From NCBI GenBank assembly GCA_023384135.1, contig JAHDXS010000001.1, positions 682,001 to 746,000 of the forward strand: a stretch of DNA of 64,000 nucleotides. The letters run 5' to 3'. Within the stretch, counting starts at the first letter, position 1. The number at the start of each line of letters is the position of its first letter. Below are positions 42,949-50,543 of this stretch, one piece after another. This DNA comes from Alphaproteobacteria bacterium (GTDB lineage Bacteria; Pseudomonadota; Alphaproteobacteria; Micavibrionales; Micavibrionaceae). The notes under the pieces are model-generated. The model worked only from the letters and a program-made list of their open reading frames with translations, was not told where the DNA came from and ran no database searches. A program made the translations under genes and the position numbers.

Positions 42949-43557
42949 GACTTCATGCCACGTCAAGCACTGCTCGTAAACACGCTGCTTCTCCGCCGCC
43001 GAGGCGAAATAACGGTCCGGCACGATATACCCGCCATCCGTTCCACCAATAAACAAACAGAAAAACCCGTCCAGCACCTCGACCGAGGAAACAACCGTCC
43101 AGAACAAATCCGAACGCCCATACGCCGACTCCTCGGTGATCGTATCGGGGGAAAGCGTCAGCGTTTTCTGGCAATAAAAAACCGAAGGCTTGTCCGGATT
43201 CTCGCCCGCTCCGAAGCTCTTCCTGCACCGCCGATAAACGCAAGACTCGCACTTGAAAAGCGAGGGCAAAACACACACCGCCAAGCAAGCCCCGAAAAAA
43301 ATCCATAAAAAGGGCGTGCTGAACACCGCGAAAGTCAGCATAAAAACGTCGGGCACGCTCTGCCCGTCGGCCATCGTAACAAACAAAAGAACGGCAAACA
43401 GAATACATATGCCCGCCAGCATACCCCGAAGGTTTGAAAACAATGAGTTTTTAAATCGGCCAGCCGTTCCCGTGCGCTTGAAATACGACTTCGCGCAAAA
43501 CCGCGCCATGTCGTCCGGCGTTCTCTGATACTCGATTGTGATCGCCTCGCCGCTCAT
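42928..43557 (-). CDS. YcxB-like membrane protein, copy 2
   Basis: 209-residue protein with the same layout: short N-terminal EAITIEYQRTPDDMARF strand-helix unit, two membrane segments (about 43-63 and 72-95), then a C-terminal YcxB-type domain (DLFWTVVSSVEVLDGFF, GGYIVPDRYF). Three cysteines around ESCVYRRCRK are special to this copy. Less AT-rich than its neighbours. Shares the last 20 or so residues almost exactly with copy 3, pointing to recent duplication or gene conversion there. Start and stop overlap adjacent genes by 4 nt. Confidence 0.75.
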   Translation of the reverse strand: MSGEAITIEYQRTPDDMARFCAKSYFKRTGTAGRFKNSLFSNLRGMLAGICILFAVLLFVTMADGQSVPDVFMLTFAVFSTPFLWIFFGACLAVCVLPSLFKCESCVYRRCRKSFGAGENPDKPSVFYCQKTLTLSPDTITEESAYGRSDLFWTVVSSVEVLDGFFCLFIGGTDGGYIVPDRYFASAAEKQRVYEQCLTWHEVAQEKAA

Positions 43558-44123
43558 GCCGCCCCCTCCGCAGCAGGCTCCCGCTCCTTCGCCGCGTTCC
43601 AGTATTCAAGACAGGCCTGATAAAACCGCTCGAACGCCGCCTCGTCCGCAAACGCCCGCTTGGGGATGATAAACGCGTTCATGCCAGTAACGTATAAAAA
43701 TACGAAATCTGCTGCCTTCTGAACCCTTTCAATCCCCTGCCAATGAATCTGATATTCAGAATATCTAGTGATTTCCTTTGCAAAAGCAGAATTGATAATC
43801 ACTTTACGCTTAGAATAATTCTCAGAGACGAGCATTTTTTTAAAGCAAAGCCTTAATGATCGCCCCCTCAAAACAAAAACCATACAGGCAATAAACAAAC
43901 CGCAAGTTAAAAAACCGGAAAGAAATTGCACAAAAATTACTCCTCTCGGCGGAGCAACAAAGCACATCGCTATTAGCAGAAAAGCAACAATTATAGGACC
44001 TCTAAACTGCGCGAAAGAAAGCCCGATAGGCAAAGATTTATTATCGTTTGCAACAGTTCGATTAAACGCCACCAGATCATCAACCGTCAGCTCAAACTCT
44101 ACTTCAATCGCGTCGTCAGCCAT
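43554..44123 (-). CDS. YcxB-like membrane protein, copy 1
   Basis: 189-residue protein beginning MADDAIEVEFELTVDDLVAF, with membrane segments at about 40-60 and 65-88 and a C-terminal YcxB-type domain (YQIHWQGIERVQKAADFVFLY, NAFIIPKRAF). The start at 44123 has a GAAGG ribosome site inside the end of sufD, which it overlaps by 25 nt; the open frame further upstream is sufD read in another frame. AT-rich in its middle. The most divergent of the three copies, so probably the oldest split. Confidence 0.75.
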   Translation of the reverse strand: MADDAIEVEFELTVDDLVAFNRTVANDNKSLPIGLSFAQFRGPIIVAFLLIAMCFVAPPRGVIFVQFLSGFLTCGLFIACMVFVLRGRSLRLCFKKMLVSENYSKRKVIINSAFAKEITRYSEYQIHWQGIERVQKAADFVFLYVTGMNAFIIPKRAFADEAAFERFYQACLEYWNAAKEREPAAEGAA

Positions 44124-45070
44124 GCCAGCGCCTTCCCCCGCGCCTCGTCGCGCGCGGCCTCCTCGGGAATTTTCTCGATCGCCTCGTCCACGAACGCCTG
44201 GATCAGCAGCATCCGCGCCTCCGCCGCGCTCAGCCCCCGCGAACGCAGGTAAAATAGCGGCCCCTCGTCCAGCGGCCCGGTCGTCGCACCGTGCGAACAT
44301 TTCACGTCGTCGGCGTAGATCTCAAGCTCCGGCTTCGTGTCCATCTCCGCGCCGGGCGAAAGCAAAATGGCGTTCGAGAGCTGATACGCGTCCGTCTTCT
44401 GTGCGGGCCGATGCACATGCACCTTGCCCTGAAAGACCCCCCGCGCCGTATCGTCCAGAAGGCTCCGGTAAAACTGGTTGGAGACGCAATGCGGCGCCTC
44501 GTGCTCCATCAATATGGTCGTGTCGCAATGCTGCCCCCCGGCCAGAAGGTTCAGCCCGTTCAGGCTGCACGTGATGTTCGGCCCCTGCAACACGGCGTGA
44601 ATCTGGTGCCGCGTCAAAGCCCCGCCCAAATTAAGCGAAAAACAATCGTAAACCGCGTCGCGGCCGATCGTAACCCGCGCCATGTTCGTATGCACGGCCT
44701 GCGCGCTATCCTCCATGATCCGAATATGATGCAGCTTCGCGTTCGCCCCGACCGTGATCTCCGTGGTCATGTTCGTCCAATAGGCGCCGGAACCTGTATG
44801 CCGCTCAATGACCGTGGCCTCCGCCCCGTCCTCGATGACAATCTTCAAACGCGGCTGCTGGTGCTGGCCTTGGGCGCCCTCGCACAGAATATCCTCGACT
44901 TCTCCACCAATCTGTCCACGACTCTTGTGGATAAAAATCTCCTCCCGAACAAGCGGCTTTTGATTGAGCAACTCCGGCGCCAGCGCCCGCGCAAGGTTGG
45001 TGTATTTCCACTCCTCCTGCTTGGGCGTGGGCAGGTTAAGACCGTCCAGCGGAACCGGGTCCGTACGCAT
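44099..45070 (-). CDS. sufD: Fe-S cluster assembly protein SufD
   Basis: 323-residue scaffold subunit that pairs with SufB in the SufBC2D complex. The N-terminal block PTPKQEEWKYTNLARAL and the beta-helix C-terminal part with DVKCSHGATTGPLDEGPLFYLRSRGLS are typical, including the histidine in CSHGATTG. It is shorter than the Escherichia coli protein (423), mainly in the N-terminal region, which is common in alphaproteobacteria. Its start codon shares one base with the stop codon of the upstream unknown gene (TGATG). Confidence 0.92.
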   Translation of the reverse strand: MRTDPVPLDGLNLPTPKQEEWKYTNLARALAPELLNQKPLVREEIFIHKSRGQIGGEVEDILCEGAQGQHQQPRLKIVIEDGAEATVIERHTGSGAYWTNMTTEITVGANAKLHHIRIMEDSAQAVHTNMARVTIGRDAVYDCFSLNLGGALTRHQIHAVLQGPNITCSLNGLNLLAGGQHCDTTILMEHEAPHCVSNQFYRSLLDDTARGVFQGKVHVHRPAQKTDAYQLSNAILLSPGAEMDTKPELEIYADDVKCSHGATTGPLDEGPLFYLRSRGLSAAEARMLLIQAFVDEAIEKIPEEAARDEARGKALAWLTTRLK

Positions 45071-45687
45071 CAGTCGATCTCCTTTTCCAGCGGCGTCATC
45101 CGCGCCACACCCGCCAGCGTCTCCAGCGCGATCAGCAGCGGGACCTGCGCATCGTCATAATGCTCGGTTGCCATCCTGATCATCTTGGCCGTAGCAAAGG
45201 CGCAGGCCATGGCCCGTTCCTCACCCCTGACCTTGTGCTTGTCCAGTATGGCGTTGACATAGGGCCGAAACCTCACGGCGGCATTAGGCGGCCAGTCCTG
45301 CGGATAAAAAGCCTCATCGACTGTCAACGGCGGCACAACAGGCAGAAGATCCCCCATCGACGCCCGCGCGACAATCTCCTCCATATCGGGCAGAGACTCA
45401 AAAGCCATACCCAGGGCCAGCGCCCCGGAACATACGATAATATAAAGCGTGTCGTCCGCGCGGCGGTACAACAGATCATCGACCTCCTGCCCTGAAATCC
45501 AGCGCGATGATTGTTTGATATTGTCCGGAGAAACGCACACCTTCACCAGCTGGTCCGCCGTGATCGCCCCCAACGCGCCGAGCATATCGTCCGTAGACGG
45601 GCCTTGCCCGTCCTGTGTCCCCTGCCCGTTATAATGATTGGCAACCAGCTCGATAATTTCGTCCGAGGCCTCGTCTATCCCGCTCAT
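45070..45687 (-). CDS. Unknown soluble protein between sufC and sufD
   Basis: 205-residue acidic helical protein, no membrane segment or signal. It begins MSGIDEASDEIIELVANHY; the middle has hydrophobic TLYIIVCSGALALGM, and the C-terminal region has KVRGEERAMACAFATAKMIRMA. I recognise no family. The start at 45687 has GGAAGG upstream; a longer frame to 45807 runs back into sufC. Its TGATG link to sufD means that translation of both is coupled, and the position between two scaffold subunits suggests a role tied to SufBCD. No cluster-type CxxC pattern. Confidence 0.6.
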   Translation of the reverse strand: MSGIDEASDEIIELVANHYNGQGTQDGQGPSTDDMLGALGAITADQLVKVCVSPDNIKQSSRWISGQEVDDLLYRRADDTLYIIVCSGALALGMAFESLPDMEEIVARASMGDLLPVVPPLTVDEAFYPQDWPPNAAVRFRPYVNAILDKHKVRGEERAMACAFATAKMIRMATEHYDDAQVPLLIALETLAGVARMTPLEKEID

Positions 45688-45706
45688 ATCATAAAATCCT
45701 TCCCTG

Positions 45707-46468
45707 TCAGGCCACGGCGTCGATAATGTCGCCGTACCCGTGTTTCTCAAGCTCCAGCGCCAGCTCCGGCCCGCCCGTCTTGATGATGCGCCCATCCGCC
45801 AGAACATGCACCACGTCCGGCTTGATGTAATCCAGCAAGCGTTGGTAATGCGTGATGATCAGGAAAGAGCGGTTCGGATCGCGCAGCGCGTTCACCCCAT
45901 CCGCCACGATCTTGAGCGCGTCGATATCAAGACCCGAATCCGTCTCGTCCAGAACGCAGAATTTCGGCTCCAGCAGCGCCATCTGCAAAACCTCGTTCCG
46001 CTTTTTCTCACCGCCCGAAAATCCGACATTCACCGCCCGCTTCATCATCTCGTCGGAAATACCCAGCTGCTTGCACTTGGTCTTGAGCAACTTGAGCAGC
46101 GACAGCGCGTCCATCTCCGGCTCGCCGCGTTGCTTGCGGATGGCGTTGATCGACGTTTTGAGAAACATGCTCATATTCACGCCCGGAATCTCGACCGGAT
46201 ACTGAAACGCCAGAAACATCCCCGCTGCCGCACGCTCTTCGGGTTCCAGTTCCAACATATTCGCACCGTCCATCGTCACGGAACCGTCCGTCACCTCATA
46301 ATCCTCGCGCCCAGCCAGAACGTAAGACAGGGTGGATTTCCCCGAGCCGTTCGGCCCCATGATGGCATGGACCTCGCCCGGCTTGATGGAGACACTCAGC
46401 CCCTTGAGAATTTCTTTGGGCCCCTCGTCCGTGTTCACATTCGCTTTCAGGTTCTTGATCTCGATCAC
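45707..46468 (-). CDS. sufC: Fe-S cluster assembly ATPase SufC
   Basis: 253-residue ABC-type ATPase that drives shape change of the SufBC2D scaffold. Walker A GPNGSGKST near residue 39, Q-loop FQYPVEIPG, signature FSGGEKKRNEVLQ near 150 (the SGGEKKR form is specific to SufC), Walker B CVLDETDSGLD near 172 and the switch histidine in IITHYQRLL. Located 30 nt after a small membrane protein gene and 19 nt before the unknown gene. Confidence 0.96.
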   Translation of the reverse strand: MIEIKNLKANVNTDEGPKEILKGLSVSIKPGEVHAIMGPNGSGKSTLSYVLAGREDYEVTDGSVTMDGANMLELEPEERAAAGMFLAFQYPVEIPGVNMSMFLKTSINAIRKQRGEPEMDALSLLKLLKTKCKQLGISDEMMKRAVNVGFSGGEKKRNEVLQMALLEPKFCVLDETDSGLDIDALKIVADGVNALRDPNRSFLIITHYQRLLDYIKPDVVHVLADGRIIKTGGPELALELEKHGYGDIIDAVA

Positions 46469-46498
46469 GTTTCAACTCCGCATTAAAAAAATTGTCGC

Positions 46499-46912
46499 TT
46501 ATTGTTTTGACTGCGCCTGTTCCCCGGGCGCCAGGGGTTTCACCTCGCCGCCGCCCTCCGCCGTCTCGTCGAAAAGCGGCAGAGTCAGATCGTCCTTATG
46601 TTCGTCCGGCACAGCATCCATATCCAAAATCTTGACCTCGGATGGCCCAGGTTCCGCCATCCCCCCGCCGGGCGCACCCAAAGTGTCGGGGACGGTAAAC
46701 ATCTGTGGCATCGGCTTGTCCGAATCCTCGGCCATATTCTCGTCCCGCGCGATTACGGCGATATCCTGCGCCGCCTCCTGCGCGCTATTCTCCAGCGCCC
46801 GGTAAATCATCGTCCCGGCCAAAAGAAAACCGGAGAGGATCAAAAACCCGCTGAAAATCATAAAGAAAAAATGGAAAATCCGGATTCCCTTGTCGCTCTG
46901 ATTGTCGTTCAT
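46499..46912 (-). CDS. Single-pass membrane protein in the suf operon
   Basis: 137-residue protein with one membrane helix (about 13-37, HFFFMIFSGFLILSGFLL) and a long acidic, Pro/Gly-rich outside part that is probably disordered. No cysteine. ATG 46912 overlaps the end of the phhB gene by 4 nt (ATGA) and has AAGGGG upstream. Not recognised. It could be an anchor or an accessory of the neighbouring enzymes. Confidence 0.6.
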   Translation of the reverse strand: MNDNQSDKGIRIFHFFFMIFSGFLILSGFLLAGTMIYRALENSAQEAAQDIAVIARDENMAEDSDKPMPQMFTVPDTLGAPGGGMAEPGPSEVKILDMDAVPDEHKDDLTLPLFDETAEGGGEVKPLAPGEQAQSKQ

Positions 46913-47205
46913 AGCCCCTTCCACTCCGAAATCTTGTCCGCAAACTGAATATCCCGCTTCGTCACCTGATTGCCAGCGTCATGCGTGGTGAGCGTCAGCT
47001 TCACGCGGTTATACTGGTTCTCGATCTTCGCGTGATGGTCGTGCGCCTCCGACAGCCGCGCGACGACGGCCAAAAACGCGAACGCCTCTGTGAAATCGAA
47101 AAACTTGAAATCCGCCGAAATCGCGCCGCCTTCATACCGCCACGCCGGATTCTGCTCCAGCCACGCGTCAAGCTCCGGTTTCGTCAGCGGATCGACCTTA
47201 GGCAT
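46909..47205 (-). CDS. phhB: 4a-hydroxytetrahydrobiopterin dehydratase (PCD/DCoH)
   Basis: 98-residue pterin-4a-carbinolamine dehydratase, which regenerates oxidised tetrahydropterin. The motif SEAHDHHAKIENQYNRVKLTLTTHD, in particular the EAHDHH histidines, is diagnostic, and DFTEAFAFLAVVA fits the usual helix. Aromatic amino acid hydroxylase, its normal partner, is not in this window. It sits inside the suf operon, overlapped by 4 nt on one side and 8 nt on the other, an unexpected place. In some bacteria PCD-like proteins have been linked to molybdopterin or RNA-related roles; here the role is open. Confidence 0.88.
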   Translation of the reverse strand: MPKVDPLTKPELDAWLEQNPAWRYEGGAISADFKFFDFTEAFAFLAVVARLSEAHDHHAKIENQYNRVKLTLTTHDAGNQVTKRDIQFADKISEWKGL

Positions 47206-47479
47206 GATCTATGGCCTTCTCTTTTCTCGGACGCTCGATCGCCTTGCTCAATCCGATCAGGCTGACGATCAGCCAGCTCAGCTCCATCACCACACCGCCC
47301 AGATCGCCCCAATCGAAATGATAAACCAGCGAAACCATAATCATAAAGGCGCCCAGCGCATTCGCGGCAAAAAAACGAACGCTCTTGGGCTCGATTTTAT
47401 CCGTGCTCATCAACCAATACATAAACGTCGTCAAAAACGCTCCGGCAACCCCGGTCACGGCCATAAAAAATTCCATCAT
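47198..47479 (-). CDS. CBU_0592-like small membrane protein
   Basis: 93-residue protein with three hydrophobic segments (about 5-25, 35-55, 62-80). The pattern MEFFMAVTGVAGAFLTTFMY, ANALGAF and a Trp before the last helix resembles the CBU_0592 membrane family, whose function is unknown. ATG 47479 shares TGATG with the sufB stop codon; GTG 47482 and ATG 47476 are alternative starts. Overlaps the phhB gene by 8 nt. Found only because sufB, phhB and their neighbours are tightly packed; its expression must follow sufB. Confidence 0.65.
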   Translation of the reverse strand: MMEFFMAVTGVAGAFLTTFMYWLMSTDKIEPKSVRFFAANALGAFMIMVSLVYHFDWGDLGGVVMELSWLIVSLIGLSKAIERPRKEKAIDHA

Positions 47480-48954
47480 CACCCCACGCTCCCCTCAAGG
47501 CTGATCCCCACCAGCTTCTGCGCCTCCACGGCGAATTCCATCGGCAGGTGCTGCATGACCTCCCGCGCGAACCCGTTGACGATGAGCGCGATGGCCTCCT
47601 CCTCTCCGATCCCGCGTTGCAGACAGTAAAAAAGCTGGTCCTCGGAAATCTTGGAGGTCGTCGCCTCGTGCTCCAGCTTGGCGGATTTATTCCGGCTTTC
47701 GATATACGGCACCGTGTGCGCCCCGCACTGATCGCCGATCAGCAAACTATCGCAAGCGGTAAAATTCCGTGCGCCCTCCGCCCCCGGCATGATCTTGACG
47801 ATCCCCCGGTACGTGTTGTTGCTTCGCCCCGCGCTGATCCCCTTCGAGATAATGCGCGAGCGCGTATTCTTGCCCAGATGGATCATTTTCGTGCCCGTGT
47901 CGGCCTGCTGCCGCCCGTTCGTGATCGCCACCGAATAAAACTCGCCGCTGGAATTATCGCCCTTCAGGATACAAGACGGATATTTCCACGTGATCGCCGA
48001 TCCCGTCTCCACCTGCGTCCACGCGATTTTGGAATTGCGCCCCTCGCACAGCCCCCGCTTGGTCACGAAATTGTAAATCCCGCCCGCGCCCGTGTCGATG
48101 TCGCCGGGGTACCAGTTCTGCACGGTGGAATATTTGATCTCCGCATCGTCGTGCGCGATCAGCTCGACCACGGCGGCATGAAGCTGCCGCTCGTCGCGCA
48201 TCGGCGCGGTGCAGCCCTCAAGGTACGAAACATACGATCCCTTGTCCGCGATAATCAGCGTCCGCTCAAACTGCCCGGTATTCAGCTCGTTGATCCTGAA
48301 ATACGTCGAAAGCTCCATGGGGCAGCGCACCCCCGGCGGAATGTAAACGAAACTCCCGTCCGTAAACACGGCGGTGTTCAAACAGGCATGCTTGTTGTCC
48401 GAATACGGCACGACCGACGACAGATATTTCTTCACAAGCTCGGGATGCTCCCGCACGGCCTCCGAAATCGAACAGAAAATCACGCCGTGCCGCTTGAGTT
48501 CGTCCTTGAACGTCGTGGCGACCGAAACGGAATCGAACACCGCGTCCACCGCCACCGGAGTCCGGCCCTTCACGCCCGCCAGTATTTCCTGCTCCCGAAG
48601 CGGAATGCCCAGCTTCTTATAGGTTTCCAAAAGCTTCGGGTCCACCTCGTCCAGCGACTTCGGCCCGTCCCCCGCCGATTTCGGCGCGGAATAATAATAC
48701 GCGTCCTGATAATCGAGTTCCGGGAACTCCAGCTTCGCCCACTTCGGCTCTTTCATCCGCTGCCAGTGCGCGAACGCTTTCAGACGCCGCTCCAGCAACC
48801 ACTCCGGCTCCTTCTTCTTCTCGGAAATGAACCGGACAATATCTTCGTTCAGCCCCTTGGGCGCCTTGTCGCTCTCGATATCCGTGACGAACCCGGCGGA
48901 ATATTTCCCGGCCATGTCCTTGACGGTGGCGATGGTTTCTTCAGTTGCGCCCAT
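47479..48954 (-). CDS. sufB: Fe-S cluster assembly protein SufB
   Basis: 491-residue scaffold subunit on which clusters are built. Beta-helix core with [40 protein letters not shown] (holding the Cys-Thr-Ala block), QNWYPGD and [20 protein letters not shown]; the Cys in the first and last blocks and the conserved Glu-rich core match SufB. Length fits the family (480-500). ATG 48954 has AAGGAG 7 nt upstream, inside the end of the Rrf2 gene, which it overlaps by 14 nt. Confidence 0.95.
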   Translation of the reverse strand: MGATEETIATVKDMAGKYSAGFVTDIESDKAPKGLNEDIVRFISEKKKEPEWLLERRLKAFAHWQRMKEPKWAKLEFPELDYQDAYYYSAPKSAGDGPKSLDEVDPKLLETYKKLGIPLREQEILAGVKGRTPVAVDAVFDSVSVATTFKDELKRHGVIFCSISEAVREHPELVKKYLSSVVPYSDNKHACLNTAVFTDGSFVYIPPGVRCPMELSTYFRINELNTGQFERTLIIADKGSYVSYLEGCTAPMRDERQLHAAVVELIAHDDAEIKYSTVQNWYPGDIDTGAGGIYNFVTKRGLCEGRNSKIAWTQVETGSAITWKYPSCILKGDNSSGEFYSVAITNGRQQADTGTKMIHLGKNTRSRIISKGISAGRSNNTYRGIVKIMPGAEGARNFTACDSLLIGDQCGAHTVPYIESRNKSAKLEHEATTSKISEDQLFYCLQRGIGEEEAIALIVNGFAREVMQHLPMEFAVEAQKLVGISLEGSVG

Positions 48955-49417
48955 ATCCCGCTCCTTTACCTTCAGTCTCAAACGTCAGGGCCGCGCTGCC
49001 GCACCCCTTGACCGCGGGCCGCATCATGTCGGCCAGCATAATCCCCCCAAGCGCGGACCGCAGCGCCGCGTTGACCGTATCCCAACGCCCGCGCACGCCG
49101 CAGCACCCGCCAAGCGCGCAATCCGGCTCCGCCCCGTCCACACAGGCCGTCAGGGCGATCGGCCCCTCGATGGCCTCGATAATATCCACGACCGCGATCT
49201 CGTCCGCCGGGCAGGAAAGGCGGTATCCGCCCCCCGCGCCGCGCACCGACTGCACAACCCCCTCGCGGGAAAGCAGCTTCAAGACCTTGGCAACGGTCGG
49301 CTCCGAAACGCCCGTGCGCTCCGCGATGACGGCCGCGCTCATCAACGCCTCGGCGCGTCCGGCCATCTCCGCCAGCACCACCACCGCATAATCCGCAAGC
49401 TTTGAAATTCTGAACAT
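48941..49417 (-). CDS. Rrf2-family Fe-S-sensing regulator of the suf operon
   Basis: 158-residue winged-helix regulator. [19 protein letters not shown] is the conserved start of the SUF-type Rrf2 proteins; [12 protein letters not shown] holds the recognition helix; three to four cysteines around residues 92-108 ([15 protein letters not shown]) are the likely cluster ligands. Such regulators (IscR/SufR/RirA relatives) sense cluster or iron status and repress or release suf genes. A 19-bp imperfect palindrome overlaps its promoter, suggesting autoregulation. ATG 49417 matches the family start; an earlier in-frame ATG at 49435 lies next to the operator. Confidence 0.9.
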   Translation of the reverse strand: MFRISKLADYAVVVLAEMAGRAEALMSAAVIAERTGVSEPTVAKVLKLLSREGVVQSVRGAGGGYRLSCPADEIAVVDIIEAIEGPIALTACVDGAEPDCALGGCCGVRGRWDTVNAALRSALGGIMLADMMRPAVKGCGSAALTFETEGKGAGYGRN

Positions 49418-49436
49418 ATAACCCCATTGGCCCATC

Positions 49437-49455
49437 TAGGACAAAATTAGTGCTA
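49437..49455. promoter_or_regulatory. Candidate Rrf2 operator of the suf operon
   Basis: TAGGACAAAATTAGTGCTA is an imperfect palindrome (seven of nine pairs) around a central base. It lies just downstream of the predicted -10 box, where a bound repressor would block transcription. Confidence 0.5.
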
Positions 49456-49482
49456 AATTACACCTTTGCCTTTGAGATTCAA
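49455..49482 (-). promoter_or_regulatory. Predicted suf operon promoter
   Basis: Minus-strand TTGAAT, 16-nt spacer, TAATTT, about 38 nt upstream of the Rrf2 start, next to the palindromic operator. Confidence 0.5.
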
Positions 49483-49632
49483 GCTCTTTTTCCAAAAAAT
49501 GAAGCACAGACTTCAATGCCCGCGCTCCTTGTCATCCCCGTCCCCCTTCAGCCCGTGGCTCCGAGCCTTGCTGAGATTTATGAATAGCTTTAAAGTTAAA
49601 AACATATTCAGTAAATCACGGGCACTTTAAGG

Positions 49633-50502
49633 ATGTCTAAAGGCCACAAGCTTGATCTTTTAACCAATAGCATCTCGTATTTTCGAGAAGCCGTTAATTG
49701 CGCTCAAGCAAAAGAAACAGATACAAATCAATGGAAGTTCGCAATCGTCCATGTTGTACAAGCGATGGAGTTGGCACTTAAGGAGCGGTTAAGGCGTATT
49801 CATCCGGTTTTTATATATGAGGTTGTGGATCGCCCCGATAAAACAGTATCGCTAAAAACCGCTCTTTCTAGGCTTCGCAATCCACAGATTGGCAACCTCG
49901 AAATCACAGATGACGAAAAAGCCAGCATTGATAAGGCTGTTGCACTCCGAAATGAATTAACACATTTTGAGTTTGATCATGCGCATGAATATCTTGAGTT
50001 TAAGTTTGCACAAATTTTTGGGTTTATGACATTTTTTTACCGCTCGCACTTGGGGCTTAAAACAGAAGATTTTGTCGATGATGAACAACATCAGCGAGTT
50101 ATTCAGTTAGTGCGCGCTAGATCAGAAATCATTGATCGCGCAAAGGCTTATGTTGAAAACAGAGGTGGCATTACAGTTTGGTCCTGCCAAAGTTGTAGTG
50201 AAGATGGCTTTATTGTCGAAGATCAGCAGTGCTGCATTTGTTATTATCGAGAAGATGTTCTTGAGTGTCCTGTATGCGGTGAAGAAAATTTAGAATCTGA
50301 AATCGAAGATATAACTAGATTTTTTGATTGGGATTATGACGAAGGACGCACGATTCTCCATAACGATTACGGCTTCAAGGATAAGGCTTGCAAAGGATGC
50401 CTGGGAGGCATAAAGGATCAAATCGAAGAATATCGGCGTACAGAATACTACGAAGATATGGAGATGGAATACTACTACGCGAGCAAGGCCGCTAACTCCT
50501 AA
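49633..50502 (+). CDS. HEPN-domain protein with C-terminal zinc ribbons
   Basis: 289-residue soluble protein. The helical N-terminal part (about 1-140) holds AIVHVVQAMELALKERLRRI and the RNxxxH ribonuclease motif RNELTHF near residue 117, as in HEPN domains. The C-terminal part (about 180-265) has four CxxC-type pairs: CQSC, CCIC, CPVCGEEN and CKGC, probably two zinc ribbons. HEPN nucleases act in toxin-antitoxin, abortive infection and other RNA-cutting systems. The gene is clearly more AT-rich than its neighbours and stands alone. Only AAGG directly before the ATG, so the ribosome site is poor. Confidence 0.7.
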   Translation: MSKGHKLDLLTNSISYFREAVNCAQAKETDTNQWKFAIVHVVQAMELALKERLRRIHPVFIYEVVDRPDKTVSLKTALSRLRNPQIGNLEITDDEKASIDKAVALRNELTHFEFDHAHEYLEFKFAQIFGFMTFFYRSHLGLKTEDFVDDEQHQRVIQLVRARSEIIDRAKAYVENRGGITVWSCQSCSEDGFIVEDQQCCICYYREDVLECPVCGEENLESEIEDITRFFDWDYDEGRTILHNDYGFKDKACKGCLGGIKDQIEEYRRTEYYEDMEMEYYYASKAANS

Positions 50503-50543
50503 GCAAACCATAATTAGTCCGCTTTCGAACAAAGGAAAGCAAA

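Noticed and set aside
47548-49011. 487-residue plus-strand frame opposite sufB
   Set aside because: Arg/His/Pro-rich, no known motif, runs across sufB and into the Rrf2 gene. Shadow.
50503-50543. Terminator between the HEPN gene and prfC
   Set aside because: GCTTTC and GAAAGC can pair, but the loop is eight bases and no T tract follows on either strand.
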